From Bacteroidota bacterium (GTDB lineage: Bacteria; Bacteroidota; Bacteroidia; B-17B0; Aurantibacillaceae): 45,487 nucleotides of DNA. Positions 27,701-36,559 of this stretch are shown piece by piece. Under the pieces are notes generated by a model. The model made no database searches, was not told the origin of the DNA, and saw only the letters and a list, made by a program, of their open reading frames with translations. The stretch covers positions 1,004 through 46,490 of the forward strand of contig JABDCR010000018.1 in NCBI GenBank assembly GCA_013288015.1. Reading direction: 5' to 3'. The position numbers and the translations under genes were made by a program. Within the stretch, counting starts at the first letter, position 1. Every line of letters starts with the position of its first letter.

Positions 27701-28352
27701 AGAAATGGCAAGACAAGTAGCCCATGAAATTAAAAACCCATTAACTCCCATGAAATTAAGCATTCAACATGTTGAACGCTTATTAGATACACAACCCGAA
27801 GAAGGTCAGCGTCAAGCAAAGAAAATTATTCCGATACTATTAGAACAAATTGATGCATTAGCACACATAGCAACCGAGTTTAGTAATTTCGCTCAGTTAC
27901 CAACTCCTAATTTTGAACGCGTAGATTTGGTTTCATTTATAAAAAATTGTTTGCCTTTATACCAACCCAATACCAAAATTAACATACAATTTATATCAGA
28001 ACTTAACGTTGCTTATGTAAATTCCGATAAAGACCAATTACTGCGTGTATTAAATAATCTTGTAAATAATGCGATACAAGCTATTGAAGATAATAAACGT
28101 GGAGAAATTATTTTATCACTTGTAAAAGAAAATGACATGTATATTGTATCCGTTTGTGATAATGGCACCGGAATTAATGAAGATGTAAAACAAAAAATAT
28201 TTCAACCAAATTTCTCCACCAAATCTTACGGAACAGGCTTGGGATTAGCCATGTGTAAACGTATCATTGAGCAACATAATGGCGCTATTTGGTTTGAAAG
28301 TGAAGCTAAGAAAGGGGCAACTTTTTATTTTAAATTAAACTGCATTAGTTAA
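24741..28352 (+). CDS. Very large NtrY-like membrane histidine kinase
   Basis: A 1203-aa sensor kinase. The N-terminal half is membrane-rich: a first helix at 5-24, a short extracytoplasmic region, then roughly eight helices between about 208 and 465. An extracytoplasmic domain follows (465-695), two helices near 697-755, a second sensor domain (755-900), a further helix, and HAMP (about 925-975). The kinase core has the H box VAHEIKNPLTPMKLSIQHVE (His near 995), N box NNLVNNAIQAIEDN (near 1105), G1 DNGTGI (1139) and G2 GTGLGLAM (1163). The HEIKNPLTP form is that of NtrY-type kinases. No response regulator is adjacent, so the partner is elsewhere. It is much longer than typical NtrY (about 750 aa). 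Confidence 0.92.
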   Translation: MKNKLLLYISLPAAVLAVVFYFLSFPSFTNIKNTTEKKLQKLNEEATVDLDSIHKHLHYSSKNDFVNYLAKKYANTFTEKGIAFFIYENDSLQFWTDNHPAVENYMLNVCLEKKIVKLKNGYYQVIRHSQNAYSPFQLYALVLIKNGFAYQNKYLRNSFNPYFGLPHHCDILENKSALKNSFDISDSKNEFLFLIEVKQEHRNEVYSFLSFITLCFTLFLWLYFFKKLIQPEQSIIQFFKWILLLAVAAAILYIYLFKANGLYLFIYSVNELDAFVAPLYIICLLTLTIWILSVSRSLVNNLGLKKDNIWLFAGYTVLLYTAGYGINFFLRNTFSHPYLSADLADVFFYPSVYVYLSYVCVFMVFLCFSVLSEIAVKFFLFSNAKLKEYAGVFLLLGAINACLHHINSQYDVLTAIWPGVFFILIITSKLKITANKFLYGILVCLTISFFGAYLTINLKNRTDYKQRFELAQDLVNPKDEVVENLFTGITKNLITDNELQKAIVKKDKNTLNPEQYILRKYFMGYWERYHISVCLFDSVCNPLVPQATHIYNNNTYFDEMITSKLKPTDCDGLYFNYLLKDKTYYLYKQSLPFAHKPYQLYVVVESKNTADHRGFPDLLLNQSSTTINTEYSYAVYRNNQLQEKQGSYEYPLVINDDVRKVSGYNENGYSHLVYAPNPSSIVIISKNYTYLNDLSATISFLFLGGSTVFLLFSIIAIFIFKKENSLAVKIQHYVSMGVLLLFVPVAISAFVLAKEQTEAQNIDGIKEKIQTVSSYLSNQLLTYDTLSSANKEYTAYLLRQASALFKSDVALFNSNGEYYTAGLPKLFDEGIISKKINPAVYANEINNKTEKEVYNENIGRLNFYSAYRTLSNGNKHKLAIINMPYFSKQNQIQAQLFNYLSALFNIYVLSFMLISIAAALLSNWLTRPLQQLQTQIKKVTLQKNNEPINYSKADEIGLLISSYNSMLIKLQQSAEQLSKSEREGAWKEMARQVAHEIKNPLTPMKLSIQHVERLLDTQPEEGQRQAKKIIPILLEQIDALAHIATEFSNFAQLPTPNFERVDLVSFIKNCLPLYQPNTKINIQFISELNVAYVNSDKDQLLRVLNNLVNNAIQAIEDNKRGEIILSLVKENDMYIVSVCDNGTGINEDVKQKIFQPNFSTKSYGTGLGLAMCKRIIEQHNGAIWFESEAKKGATFYFKLNCIS

Positions 28353-28362
28353 TTTAGCGCAT

Positions 28363-30819
28363 ATGAAAAAAATCCACCTGATTTTATTTTACTTTTTATC
28401 CCACTCTTTTTTCGCTCAAACATATACCTTATCAGGCAAAATAACAGATACTAAAAAAAATGCCATGTCTTTTGCCTCAGTAATTGTAAAAGGCACTACC
28501 ATTGGTACCAATAGCAATATAGATGGTTTTTATCATTTAAAATTACCCGCAGGCACTTACGAAATTATTTTTCAGTACATAGGTTATAAAAAAGAAACAA
28601 AATCTATTACGTTAAATGCAGATGCCTCACTTGACGCCTCACTTGCTGATGATAGTTATCAATTAAAGGAGGTAACCATTAAAGTCGGAGAGGACCCAGC
28701 TTATGAGGTTATACGGCAGGCAATAAAGAAGCGAAAATATTATTTAAATCAGGTAAACTCGTTTAGTTGCAAGGCTTATATAAAAAGTTTACAACGTTTA
28801 AAAGGGGTTTCTAAAGCTATGACTAAACTAATATCGGTTAGTGGCGAAAAGTTTGATTCATCAATGCTAGGCGTAATTTATTTATCTGAAAGTGAAAGTA
28901 AATTCTATTTCAGAAAACCCAACGACGAAAAAGAAATTATGTTTTCGAGCAGGGTAAGTGGTAATAACCAACGATTTAGTTTTAATCAATTAAGTGATAT
29001 GAATTTTAATTTTTATGAAAACCTGGTTACTATTGACGCTTTAAGCGACAGGCCTTTTATTTCTCCCATAAACGAAATTGCTTTTTTATCCTATCGTTAT
29101 CATTTATTAGGCACCTCATTCGAAGACGGAAAAATGATTAATAAAATTGAAGTGATACCAAAACGAAATACCGACCCTTGTTTTCATGGCATTATTTACA
29201 TACAGGAAAACACCTGGCGCATACATAGCGTAGATATGTATCTGACTAAAGATGCAAAAATAAATTTTGTTGATACACTATTTGTAAAGCAGTTGCATGC
29301 TCCTGTTTTAGGAGATAGTATTTGGATGCCTATTAATTTGAATTTCGGTTTTCATTTTAATTTTTTGGGTATAAAGGGTGACGGGTATAGTAATGCTATG
29401 ATTTCGGGTTATGAAATAAATCCAGATTTTCCTAAAAAATTCTTTAACAACGAAGTACTGAAAGTTGAAGACCAAGCAAATAAAAAAGATACCGCCTATT
29501 GGAAAGAAAACCGACCTATTCCTTTAACCGGCGAAGAAGTTGTAGACTACCACAAAAAAGACAGTACAGCAAAAATAAAAGATAGCAGAGAATATAAAGA
29601 TTCGATAGACAGAAAGGCAAATAAATTTAAACCTGGCGCTCTGCTGCTGGGTTATCGTTATCAAAACACATTTAAAAAAACAAGTTTTAGTACAACAGGG
29701 CTTATAAATGGGGGTGTACAATACAATACAATTGAAGGAATTAATTCGAGCATAAAATTAAATTACGAAAAAGATTATGAAGATAGGAGAAGACAAGATA
29801 TAACAGGTAGCATTCGTTATGGGTTTTCAAATTATTTATGGGGCGGTAAATTGAGTTATGATTATTTACAAAATCCGAAAAATTTTCAACGTTTTGGGGC
29901 TTCGGTGCAATCAATGGTAGAGCAATATAACTCAAACAATCCTATTTCACCTTTAATAAACTCTGCTTATACTTTGCTTGCAAACGATAATTATTTAAAA
30001 CTCTACAAAAAAACTTCGGTACAAGTAAATTACAGAAGAGAATTATTTAACGGCTTTATTTTATATGCTAACGCGGAGTACGCCGAACGTGATGCCCTAA
30101 AAAACAGCAGCACAAATTTGTGGATAGATGATAAAAGCAAACTGTTTACCAGCAACAATCCTCAAAACCCGGGCAACGATAATTTATCATTTACATCAAA
30201 TAATGCCTTTATAGTAGATATAAATTTGCGCATACGATTTAAAGAAAAATATTATACACTGCCAAATCGCAAAATTATTACAGGCTCTAAATATCCTCGC
30301 TTAAATATTGGTTATACAAAAGCCATTCCCACTTTAAATGCTACAGCCAATTATGATTTGGTGAAAATTTATATACAGGATGATATAAAACTGGGACTGT
30401 TTGGAACCTTTGCTTACCGTGCCAATGCAGGATATTTTATTAATAATAAAACCATGTATTTTATGGATTATAAACATTTTAACGGTAACCAAACCATACT
30501 GGCTAATAGAGACTATTTAAATTCGTTTAAACTACTCCCCTACTATGCCTATAGTACAAATAAAGAGTATATAGAACTACATGCCGAACATCATTTTAAT
30601 GGATTTATTTTTAACAAAATTCCGCTATTAAAGAAAACCAAAATACAAGAAGTAATTGGAGGGCATGCTTTGTTTAGTGATAAACTAAGCAATTATTACG
30701 AAGTTAATTTTGGTCTTGAAAATATTTTCAGGATAGTTCGTTTTGATTATGTATTGGCTTACGGCATAAATGGAAAAGTTACCAATGGCTTTTTAATTGG
30801 ATTGGGCATTGACTTTTAA
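28363..30819 (+). CDS. DUF5686 family outer-membrane protein with carboxypeptidase-regulatory-like domain
   Basis: An 818-aa exported protein. A signal peptide (MKKIHLILFYFLSHSFFAQ) precedes a CarboxypepD_reg-like beta-sandwich (about residues 22-95, SGKITDTKKNAMSFASVIVK to YIGYKKETKSI), as on SusC-like receptors, but there is no TonB plug. A linker (EVIRQAIKKRKYYLNQVNSF) and a long beta-strand-rich region with a C-terminus ending GFLIGLGIDF indicate an outer-membrane barrel. This layout is the DUF5686 family of Bacteroidota. Its function is not established; an outer-membrane transport or assembly role is only inferred. It begins 10 bp after the histidine kinase gene and is likely cotranscribed. 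Confidence 0.88.
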   Translation: MKKIHLILFYFLSHSFFAQTYTLSGKITDTKKNAMSFASVIVKGTTIGTNSNIDGFYHLKLPAGTYEIIFQYIGYKKETKSITLNADASLDASLADDSYQLKEVTIKVGEDPAYEVIRQAIKKRKYYLNQVNSFSCKAYIKSLQRLKGVSKAMTKLISVSGEKFDSSMLGVIYLSESESKFYFRKPNDEKEIMFSSRVSGNNQRFSFNQLSDMNFNFYENLVTIDALSDRPFISPINEIAFLSYRYHLLGTSFEDGKMINKIEVIPKRNTDPCFHGIIYIQENTWRIHSVDMYLTKDAKINFVDTLFVKQLHAPVLGDSIWMPINLNFGFHFNFLGIKGDGYSNAMISGYEINPDFPKKFFNNEVLKVEDQANKKDTAYWKENRPIPLTGEEVVDYHKKDSTAKIKDSREYKDSIDRKANKFKPGALLLGYRYQNTFKKTSFSTTGLINGGVQYNTIEGINSSIKLNYEKDYEDRRRQDITGSIRYGFSNYLWGGKLSYDYLQNPKNFQRFGASVQSMVEQYNSNNPISPLINSAYTLLANDNYLKLYKKTSVQVNYRRELFNGFILYANAEYAERDALKNSSTNLWIDDKSKLFTSNNPQNPGNDNLSFTSNNAFIVDINLRIRFKEKYYTLPNRKIITGSKYPRLNIGYTKAIPTLNATANYDLVKIYIQDDIKLGLFGTFAYRANAGYFINNKTMYFMDYKHFNGNQTILANRDYLNSFKLLPYYAYSTNKEYIELHAEHHFNGFIFNKIPLLKKTKIQEVIGGHALFSDKLSNYYEVNFGLENIFRIVRFDYVLAYGINGKVTNGFLIGLGIDF

Positions 30820-30895
30820 ATTATAAATGACAAAAAACACCATCAATCCTAAATTTTTTTTAACAAAGTAGAATTTTATAGCGTAAGAACTTGTA

Positions 30896-30903
30896 TATAT
30901 TTG
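30896..30903 (+). promoter_or_regulatory. Predicted -7 box of the TPR gene
   Basis: TATATTTG is an exact TAnnTTTG match 43 bp before the ATG at 30947, giving a leader of about 37 nt that is almost purely A and T. Confidence 0.5.
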
Positions 30904-30946
30904 CAGTTGAAAAAACAATCAATTTTAATTTAAAAAAATCAAAAAA

Positions 30947-31573
30947 ATGAAACAACTAGTAAGCATATTAGTTTTATTTGTGAGTGGTGTTATGTTTGGT
31001 CAAACTTCCGATGCCGCTTTTAAAAAAGGACAAACTAAATACGATGCTAAAGATTATAAAGGTGCTATTGTAGATTTTACCAAAGCCATTACATTAAACC
31101 CAAAAAACGCTACTGCTTTATATTACAGAGCAAGCAGTAAACAAAACCTGCAAGATTATAAAGGTGCTGTTGTAGATTATACTCAAACCATTAAGCTAAA
31201 ACCTACTTATGCTAGTGCTTATACTAACAGAGCTCGTTCAAAATATATTTCGTTAGAATATGCAGGAACACCCGCAGATTATAAAGCCATTATAGCAGAT
31301 TATACCAAAGCCATTGAATTAAACCCAAGAGATACTATTGCTTATTTGAATAGAGGAATTACTAAAGAGTATTTGAAAGATTACACAGGTGGTGTAGAAG
31401 ACTTTAGGGTGCTTTGCCAATTAGTTCCTAATAACGGAGAGGCTTACTATTATAAAGCTGTGTGCGAAGATAAAGCAGGAAATAAAGAGGCTGCTTGTAA
31501 TGATTGGGATAAAGCCCTTGAATTAGGTGAAACTAGGGCGCAACCGCTTAAAGCTAAAAACTGTAATCAGTAA
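30947..31573 (+). CDS. Secreted TPR-repeat protein
   Basis: A 208-aa exported protein with a signal peptide (MKQLVSILVLFVSGVMFGQ) and four to five tetratricopeptide repeats. Each has the A-F/Y-KGAI-DFTKAI-LNP pattern, for example KDYKGAIVDFTKAITLNPKN and QDYKGAVVDYTQTIKLKPTY. Such periplasmic TPR scaffolds bind partner proteins; the partner cannot be told. The last 7 bases overlap the 3' end of the convergent murB gene. Confidence 0.9.
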   Translation: MKQLVSILVLFVSGVMFGQTSDAAFKKGQTKYDAKDYKGAIVDFTKAITLNPKNATALYYRASSKQNLQDYKGAVVDYTQTIKLKPTYASAYTNRARSKYISLEYAGTPADYKAIIADYTKAIELNPRDTIAYLNRGITKEYLKDYTGGVEDFRVLCQLVPNNGEAYYYKAVCEDKAGNKEAACNDWDKALELGETRAQPLKAKNCNQ

Positions 31574-32583
31574 ATATTTACTTCTCTTTCTAAAGTAACA
31601 CCATAGGTGTTTTTTACAGCATCTAAAATTTGCTGAGAGAGGTTATAGATTTCACTACCACTTGCTGTACCATAATTAACCAATACTAAGGCTTGGTTTA
31701 CATGTACACCTGCATCGCCAAAGCGTTTGCCTTTAAAACCACATTGTTCTATTAGCCAACCTGCAGCCAGTTTATAATTACCATTATCTAAAGCATAAGC
31801 AACTAAGTTTGGATACTGTTGCTTTAGTTTGTCGTGCTTTTGTTTACTTACTTCAGGGTTTTTAAAAAAACTACCTGCATTGCCAATTTTTGCAGGATCG
31901 GGTAATTTAGAGCTGCGGATATTTATTACTGCATCGCTAATGGCTTTAACGCTTAGTTGTATAACACCCATAGCCTTTAATTCTTGCTCTATAGCCCCAT
32001 ACGATGTGTTGAAAACAGGTTTTTTACTAAGCTTAAAAACTACCGATGCAATTAAGTATTTGTTTTTATATGCATGTTTAAAAACACTTTCGCGGTAGCC
32101 AAATTTACAATCGGCATTACTAAATGTTTTTTCTTCTCCGGTTTTTACATCAATAGCATTAACTTGTTCACAAACATCTTTTATCTCCACCCCATAAGCA
32201 CCAATGTTTTGCATAGGGCTTGCCCCAACACAACCCGGTATAAGCGATAAGTTTTCTACACCACCATAATTATGGTTTACACACCATAACACAAACTGAT
32301 GCCAGTTTTCACCAGCTGCCGCTTTTACCCATACATGGTTTTCATCTTGCTTTATAATTTCTATACCATGTAAATTATTTTTAACAATAAGTCCATTAAA
32401 ATTTTTAGTAAAAAGCAAATTACTGCCACCTCCTAAAATAAGTATGGCGTTGTTTTTGTAAATGTCTTCTTGCAGTAAATCCTTAAATTGTGTAACTGAG
32501 TTTATTTCGGTAAAACATTTTGTATATACATCAGTACCAAATGTGTGATATTTTTTTAATGAGTACTTACTTAAAAATTGCAT
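31567..32583 (-). CDS. murB: UDP-N-acetylenolpyruvoylglucosamine reductase
   Basis: The second committed enzyme of peptidoglycan precursor synthesis, a cytoplasmic FAD-dependent NADPH reductase that makes UDP-MurNAc. The 338-aa length is that of type I MurB. FAD-binding motifs GGGSNLLF (51-58) and IPGCVGASPMQNIGAYG (near 115-131) are present, as are GYRESVFK and the catalytic-Ser segment GNAGSFFKNP, with KRFGDAGVHVNQALVLVN near the C-terminus. It begins 21 bp after the phosphatase stop on the same strand and may be cotranscribed with it. Confidence 0.96.
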   Translation of the reverse strand: MQFLSKYSLKKYHTFGTDVYTKCFTEINSVTQFKDLLQEDIYKNNAILILGGGSNLLFTKNFNGLIVKNNLHGIEIIKQDENHVWVKAAAGENWHQFVLWCVNHNYGGVENLSLIPGCVGASPMQNIGAYGVEIKDVCEQVNAIDVKTGEEKTFSNADCKFGYRESVFKHAYKNKYLIASVVFKLSKKPVFNTSYGAIEQELKAMGVIQLSVKAISDAVINIRSSKLPDPAKIGNAGSFFKNPEVSKQKHDKLKQQYPNLVAYALDNGNYKLAAGWLIEQCGFKGKRFGDAGVHVNQALVLVNYGTASGSEIYNLSQQILDAVKNTYGVTLEREVNIY

Positions 32584-32604
32584 ATTACAAATAACTGAAA
32601 TGAT

Positions 32605-34371
32605 TTAAAACTGTATACCTATACAAAGCATATCATCGGTTTGTTCATGTTCTCCTTGCCAATCGGTAAGCGTTTTATCAACAAGTTTGCCTTGCTCGTG
32701 CATGGTAAGCGATTGCGAATCAACCAATAAATCGCGGAAACGTTTAACCATAAACTTTCTTCCTTCTTCGCCACCAAATTGATCTTGAACACCGTCTGAA
32801 AACAGATAGATGGCATCACCAGGATTCATACTAAAACGATGTACGGTAAATTGCTTATCATACTCATGTCCAAAGCTTCCTATAGGCGATTTATTTCCCT
32901 TAATTTCTATTAATTGCCCTGCTTTAAACATATATAACGGACGCTTAGCTCCTGCAAAAGTTAATTCTTTTTTACTTGGGCGATAACGACAAATAACAGC
33001 ATCCATCCCATCATTGGTAACAATGTTACCATGTTGTCTTAAGGTTTCATGTAATTTTTTATCTAAATGTTCTAATATTCTTGCAGGATTTGTTGTGCCA
33101 GATGATGCCACTACCTGATTAAGTAATGAGTTTCCTATCACAGTCATTAAAGCACCCGGCACACCATGCCCTGTGCAATCAAAAACAGCAATAATAACAT
33201 CATCTCCTTGTTGAGTAAACCAATAAAAATCTCCGCATACAATATCCTTTGGTCGGTAAAAAATAAACGACTTATTAAATATTTTAGAAATCATGGCATA
33301 AGCAGGCAGTATAGAATCCTGAATACGTTTAGCATAGTTAATGCTATCTTTAATTTCGCGATAAGCATGCTCTAACTTCACACTTTTTTCTATTACTTCT
33401 TGTGTGCGCGTCTGCACTTTATTTTCCATATCAACCGAATACTCATGCAAGCTGTTACGCATGTTTATAAGAGCATTGCCCAGCATATCATTATCGCTTA
33501 ACTTATCGTACCAAACGGTCAAATTTCCTTTTCCTATTTCGTTAGCAAATACTGATGTTTTGGTAAAGCTTTCTGACAATGCATTTACCGAAGTGGCCAT
33601 TTCGGCTACCACGTTTTTATCTTTGGCTTCAATTTTTTCGTCTGATAATTCTCCTCTACCCAACTGTTGTATAACGTTTTTCATTTTAAGTACTGGTTTG
33701 CGTATAGCACCCGAAATAAATGAAATGGCAAAAAACACAAACACAAATAAGCCTATGGAAGAGGCCAGCATAATAGTCATCATACGTTTAGAAGCTTTTT
33801 CAATATTTACTTTCATTGTATGAGCTTCTTCACGGTTTCGTTTTACAATTTTTCTGAGCCCTGTCATAACATCATCTGTACGTGGTAAAACTTCACTTTC
33901 AATAAGTTCTTCGCACTTAAATTTTTTCTTGGCGTTTTCGTAATCATCAAAGCTTACTAAGGTTGCCATAATGTTTTTTTCAACTCCAATTAACTCGTCA
34001 AACTTTTTAAAAACGGCTTGCAAACTATCTTTGTCCGATGCTTTGTTTAATTTATCGGTATAGGCTTCTAATTTTTTTTGAAGTTGTGGATAGTGAAATT
34101 TTTGTAAGGAATCGAGTGCTTTTTTGTCATCGATACTATTTTGAAGATATACCCAATTGGTGGTGTACATTTTAGATTCGGTAACCACTACATCAAATTC
34201 ATCTAAAGATTCTATATAGGGGTTGATAACCTCGGTCATCTCCTCAATAGTTGTTTTGTTTTTTTGTATCAGGTACGAATTAAAAATGGTGTTAAACAAC
34301 ACTATAGCTATAACTAAAACAAAAGCAAGCGTTACTTTAGGGAAACCGGTACTAAAAAAACTAATTTTCAT
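32605..34371 (-). CDS. Membrane HAMP-SpoIIE (PP2C-type) serine/threonine phosphatase
   Basis: A 588-aa signalling phosphatase. ATG at 34371 is chosen; the frame extends upstream only through the promoter box. The layout is: TM1 (about 10-30), an extracytoplasmic helical sensor resembling four-helix-bundle chemoreceptor domains (about 35-195), TM2 (about 205-225), HAMP (225-280), a coiled-coil signalling helix (about 300-350), and a SpoIIE/PP2C domain (355-588). The metal-site motifs are intact: DIVCGDFYWF (near 372), VFDCTGHGVPGALM and LFSDGVQDQFGG (near 525). By family it dephosphorylates a serine/threonine-phosphorylated partner such as an anti-sigma-antagonist. It is divergent from a TonB receptor/YfiR pair, a likely functional link. 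Confidence 0.92.
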   Translation of the reverse strand: MKISFFSTGFPKVTLAFVLVIAIVLFNTIFNSYLIQKNKTTIEEMTEVINPYIESLDEFDVVVTESKMYTTNWVYLQNSIDDKKALDSLQKFHYPQLQKKLEAYTDKLNKASDKDSLQAVFKKFDELIGVEKNIMATLVSFDDYENAKKKFKCEELIESEVLPRTDDVMTGLRKIVKRNREEAHTMKVNIEKASKRMMTIMLASSIGLFVFVFFAISFISGAIRKPVLKMKNVIQQLGRGELSDEKIEAKDKNVVAEMATSVNALSESFTKTSVFANEIGKGNLTVWYDKLSDNDMLGNALINMRNSLHEYSVDMENKVQTRTQEVIEKSVKLEHAYREIKDSINYAKRIQDSILPAYAMISKIFNKSFIFYRPKDIVCGDFYWFTQQGDDVIIAVFDCTGHGVPGALMTVIGNSLLNQVVASSGTTNPARILEHLDKKLHETLRQHGNIVTNDGMDAVICRYRPSKKELTFAGAKRPLYMFKAGQLIEIKGNKSPIGSFGHEYDKQFTVHRFSMNPGDAIYLFSDGVQDQFGGEEGRKFMVKRFRDLLVDSQSLTMHEQGKLVDKTLTDWQGEHEQTDDMLCIGIQF

Positions 34372-34377
34372 ATATAT

Positions 34378-34403
34378 AACACTGGTGTTGTAACACAAAT
34401 ATA
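34378..34403 (-). promoter_or_regulatory. Promoter and operator-like inverted repeats of the phosphatase gene
   Basis: On the minus strand TATATTTG (34396-34403) is an exact TAnnTTTG match. Next to it, 34378-34396 has alternating complementary arms AACAC-TG-GTGTT-GT-AACAC, between the box and the ATG at 34371. This could be a repressor site or a leader hairpin. Confidence 0.45.
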
Positions 34404-34465
34404 TTCTTTTAAGCGAATTAAAAAATTTTTTGTGAGTAGAATTTTTTTTCTATTTTTAGGCATCT

Positions 34466-36559
34466 ATGAAAAAAAGCTACAAGCTCTTATTGTTCATTTT
34501 TCTGATAAGCAGTTATGTTTCCTATGCGCAGGAGTCAACAAATCCTATAGCTGTAACCGATTCTACCAAAAAAGATACCCTTAATTACTACGACATGACG
34601 ATTGAGCAATTGCTTAGTTTAAAGGCACATGGTGTACCATCTGAGCTTGAAAAACTAATTAATTCGCTTATTTCTGTTGCTTCAAAAAAACCACTTAATG
34701 TACGCGAATCGCCTAGCATTGTAACCCTTGTTACTGCAGAAGAAATTAAAAACTCAGGTGCACGAGATTTAATAGATGTGCTGCGTTTGGTGCCCGGTGT
34801 TGATTTTGGGGTTGATGTGCAAGGTGTGGTTGGTATAGGCATGCGTGGCAACTGGGCGCATGAAGGCAAGGTTTTGATACTATTGGACGGACAGGAAATG
34901 AATGAAATACTATATGCCACTACTCAGTTTGGCAATCATTTTCCTATAGATCAGATTAAAAAAATAGAAATTATACGTGGTCCGGGTTCTGCTATTTATG
35001 GGGGCTATGCCGAGTATGGCGTTATAAATATAATAACCAAACAGGGTGGCGACATTAATGGGGTTGCCATATCGGGCATTTATGGGCAAACTGAGAAAGA
35101 TTACATGCGCAGAAACATAAATCTATCTGCCGGAAAAAAATTAGGTGATTTTGAATGGAGTGTTTCAGGCATGATTGGGCAAGGTCAGCGTAGCGACCAA
35201 AACTATACAGATGTGCATGGCAACAGTTATTCTATGATAGGTAATTCGGCACTTAATCCTGCCTTTGCTAATATAGGTGTATCATATAAAGGACTTAGTT
35301 TTAGAGCTATAGGCGATTTTTATCATACCTCTACACAAGACGGATATGATGCTATTTATCCAAAACCATACACGCAGAATTTTAATTCGATGTATTTTGA
35401 ATTAAAATATTTATGGAAAGTCAGTAATAAACTTACCATAACTCCAAAACTGAATTATAAAAACCAATCACCTTGGAAAACCCCACAAGGTGATTCTATA
35501 GATCCTTCTTATTTAAAAACGGCTACTCGTTCAACAGCAAATATTACAGCATCATACAATCCTACCCGAAAGATAAATGTTGTTTTTGGAGGCGAATATT
35601 ACAGAGATATGGCGGTTGACAAACTACCGGGAGATACTTTTTATAATGGCAAACAAAGTGTAAGCTTTTATAACTATGCCTTTTTTGTGCAAGGACTTAT
35701 AAAAACTCGTTTTGTAAATATTATTTTAGGTGCGCGTTACGATAAGCATAATGTATATGGCGATGCCTTTGTACCTCGTGTGGGTTTAACAAAAAAGTTT
35801 AATCGTTTTCATTTTAAAGCCTTATACAGTAATTCGTTTAGAGCCCCTGCCATAGAGAATATAGATTATAGTGGCGCAAATGGCATACACCCAGAACGAA
35901 CACAGGTTGGTGAATTAGAATTAGGTTATCAAATAACACACAACTCTATTTTTACGGTTAATTTTTTTGATATAAGTACTAAAAACCCTATTATTTATTA
36001 TACAGTAGGTGCAGGCACAGATGCCTATACAAACCAAGGCAGAACTGGCACTTACGGACTTGAAGCTGAATACAGGATGAAAGAAAAATGGGGTTATATT
36101 TCAGTAAACTATTCTTTTTACAGTGCCGCCGGAACACAAAAAAGTGCCGCTTATCGTGTAGCGCAAGACTCATCTATGTTATTGGGTTTTGCCAGTCATA
36201 AAGTAAATTTAAACGCATCTATAAATATTTTAAAAAATTTATCACTTAACCCTAGTGGTACTTTTTATGGTCCGCGTTGGGGCTATAATTCAGTTGATAC
36301 AAGCGGTGTTGCACAACTACATAAATTCTCGCCGGTAATTTTATTTAACTTGTTTTTAAAATACAACACCCCCATTACCGGGCTTAGCATTGGAGTTGGT
36401 GTATATGATTTATTTAACCAGCAATTTGTTTTTATACAACCTTATGCGCAACCCGGCAGCGTTACCAACTTACCACATGCTCCCCTACCAGGCCCTCCAC
36501 GCGAATTCATTTTTCGTTTAAGTTATAACTTCAATTTTAAAGCAAAAACCACCAATTGA
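34466..36559 (+). CDS. TonB-dependent receptor
   Basis: A 697-aa outer-membrane receptor. A signal peptide (MKKSYKLLLFIFLISSYVSYA) is followed by a plug domain at about 75-190: SPSIVTLVTAEEIKNSGARD, LRLVPGVDFG, RGNWAHEGKVLILLDGQ, IKKIEIIRGPGSAIYGG and GVINIITKQ. The C-terminal 22-stranded-type barrel contains the RAPAIENIDY segment typical of FepA/BtuB-like receptors and ends LSYNFNFKAKTTN. There is no carboxypeptidase-like extension, so it is not a SusC type. It overlaps the YfiR gene by 4 bp. In proteobacteria such receptor-YfiR pairs sit with membrane sensor proteins; here a HAMP-phosphatase is divergent. Substrate unknown. Confidence 0.92.
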   Translation: MKKSYKLLLFIFLISSYVSYAQESTNPIAVTDSTKKDTLNYYDMTIEQLLSLKAHGVPSELEKLINSLISVASKKPLNVRESPSIVTLVTAEEIKNSGARDLIDVLRLVPGVDFGVDVQGVVGIGMRGNWAHEGKVLILLDGQEMNEILYATTQFGNHFPIDQIKKIEIIRGPGSAIYGGYAEYGVINIITKQGGDINGVAISGIYGQTEKDYMRRNINLSAGKKLGDFEWSVSGMIGQGQRSDQNYTDVHGNSYSMIGNSALNPAFANIGVSYKGLSFRAIGDFYHTSTQDGYDAIYPKPYTQNFNSMYFELKYLWKVSNKLTITPKLNYKNQSPWKTPQGDSIDPSYLKTATRSTANITASYNPTRKINVVFGGEYYRDMAVDKLPGDTFYNGKQSVSFYNYAFFVQGLIKTRFVNIILGARYDKHNVYGDAFVPRVGLTKKFNRFHFKALYSNSFRAPAIENIDYSGANGIHPERTQVGELELGYQITHNSIFTVNFFDISTKNPIIYYTVGAGTDAYTNQGRTGTYGLEAEYRMKEKWGYISVNYSFYSAAGTQKSAAYRVAQDSSMLLGFASHKVNLNASINILKNLSLNPSGTFYGPRWGYNSVDTSGVAQLHKFSPVILFNLFLKYNTPITGLSIGVGVYDLFNQQFVFIQPYAQPGSVTNLPHAPLPGPPREFIFRLSYNFNFKAKTTN

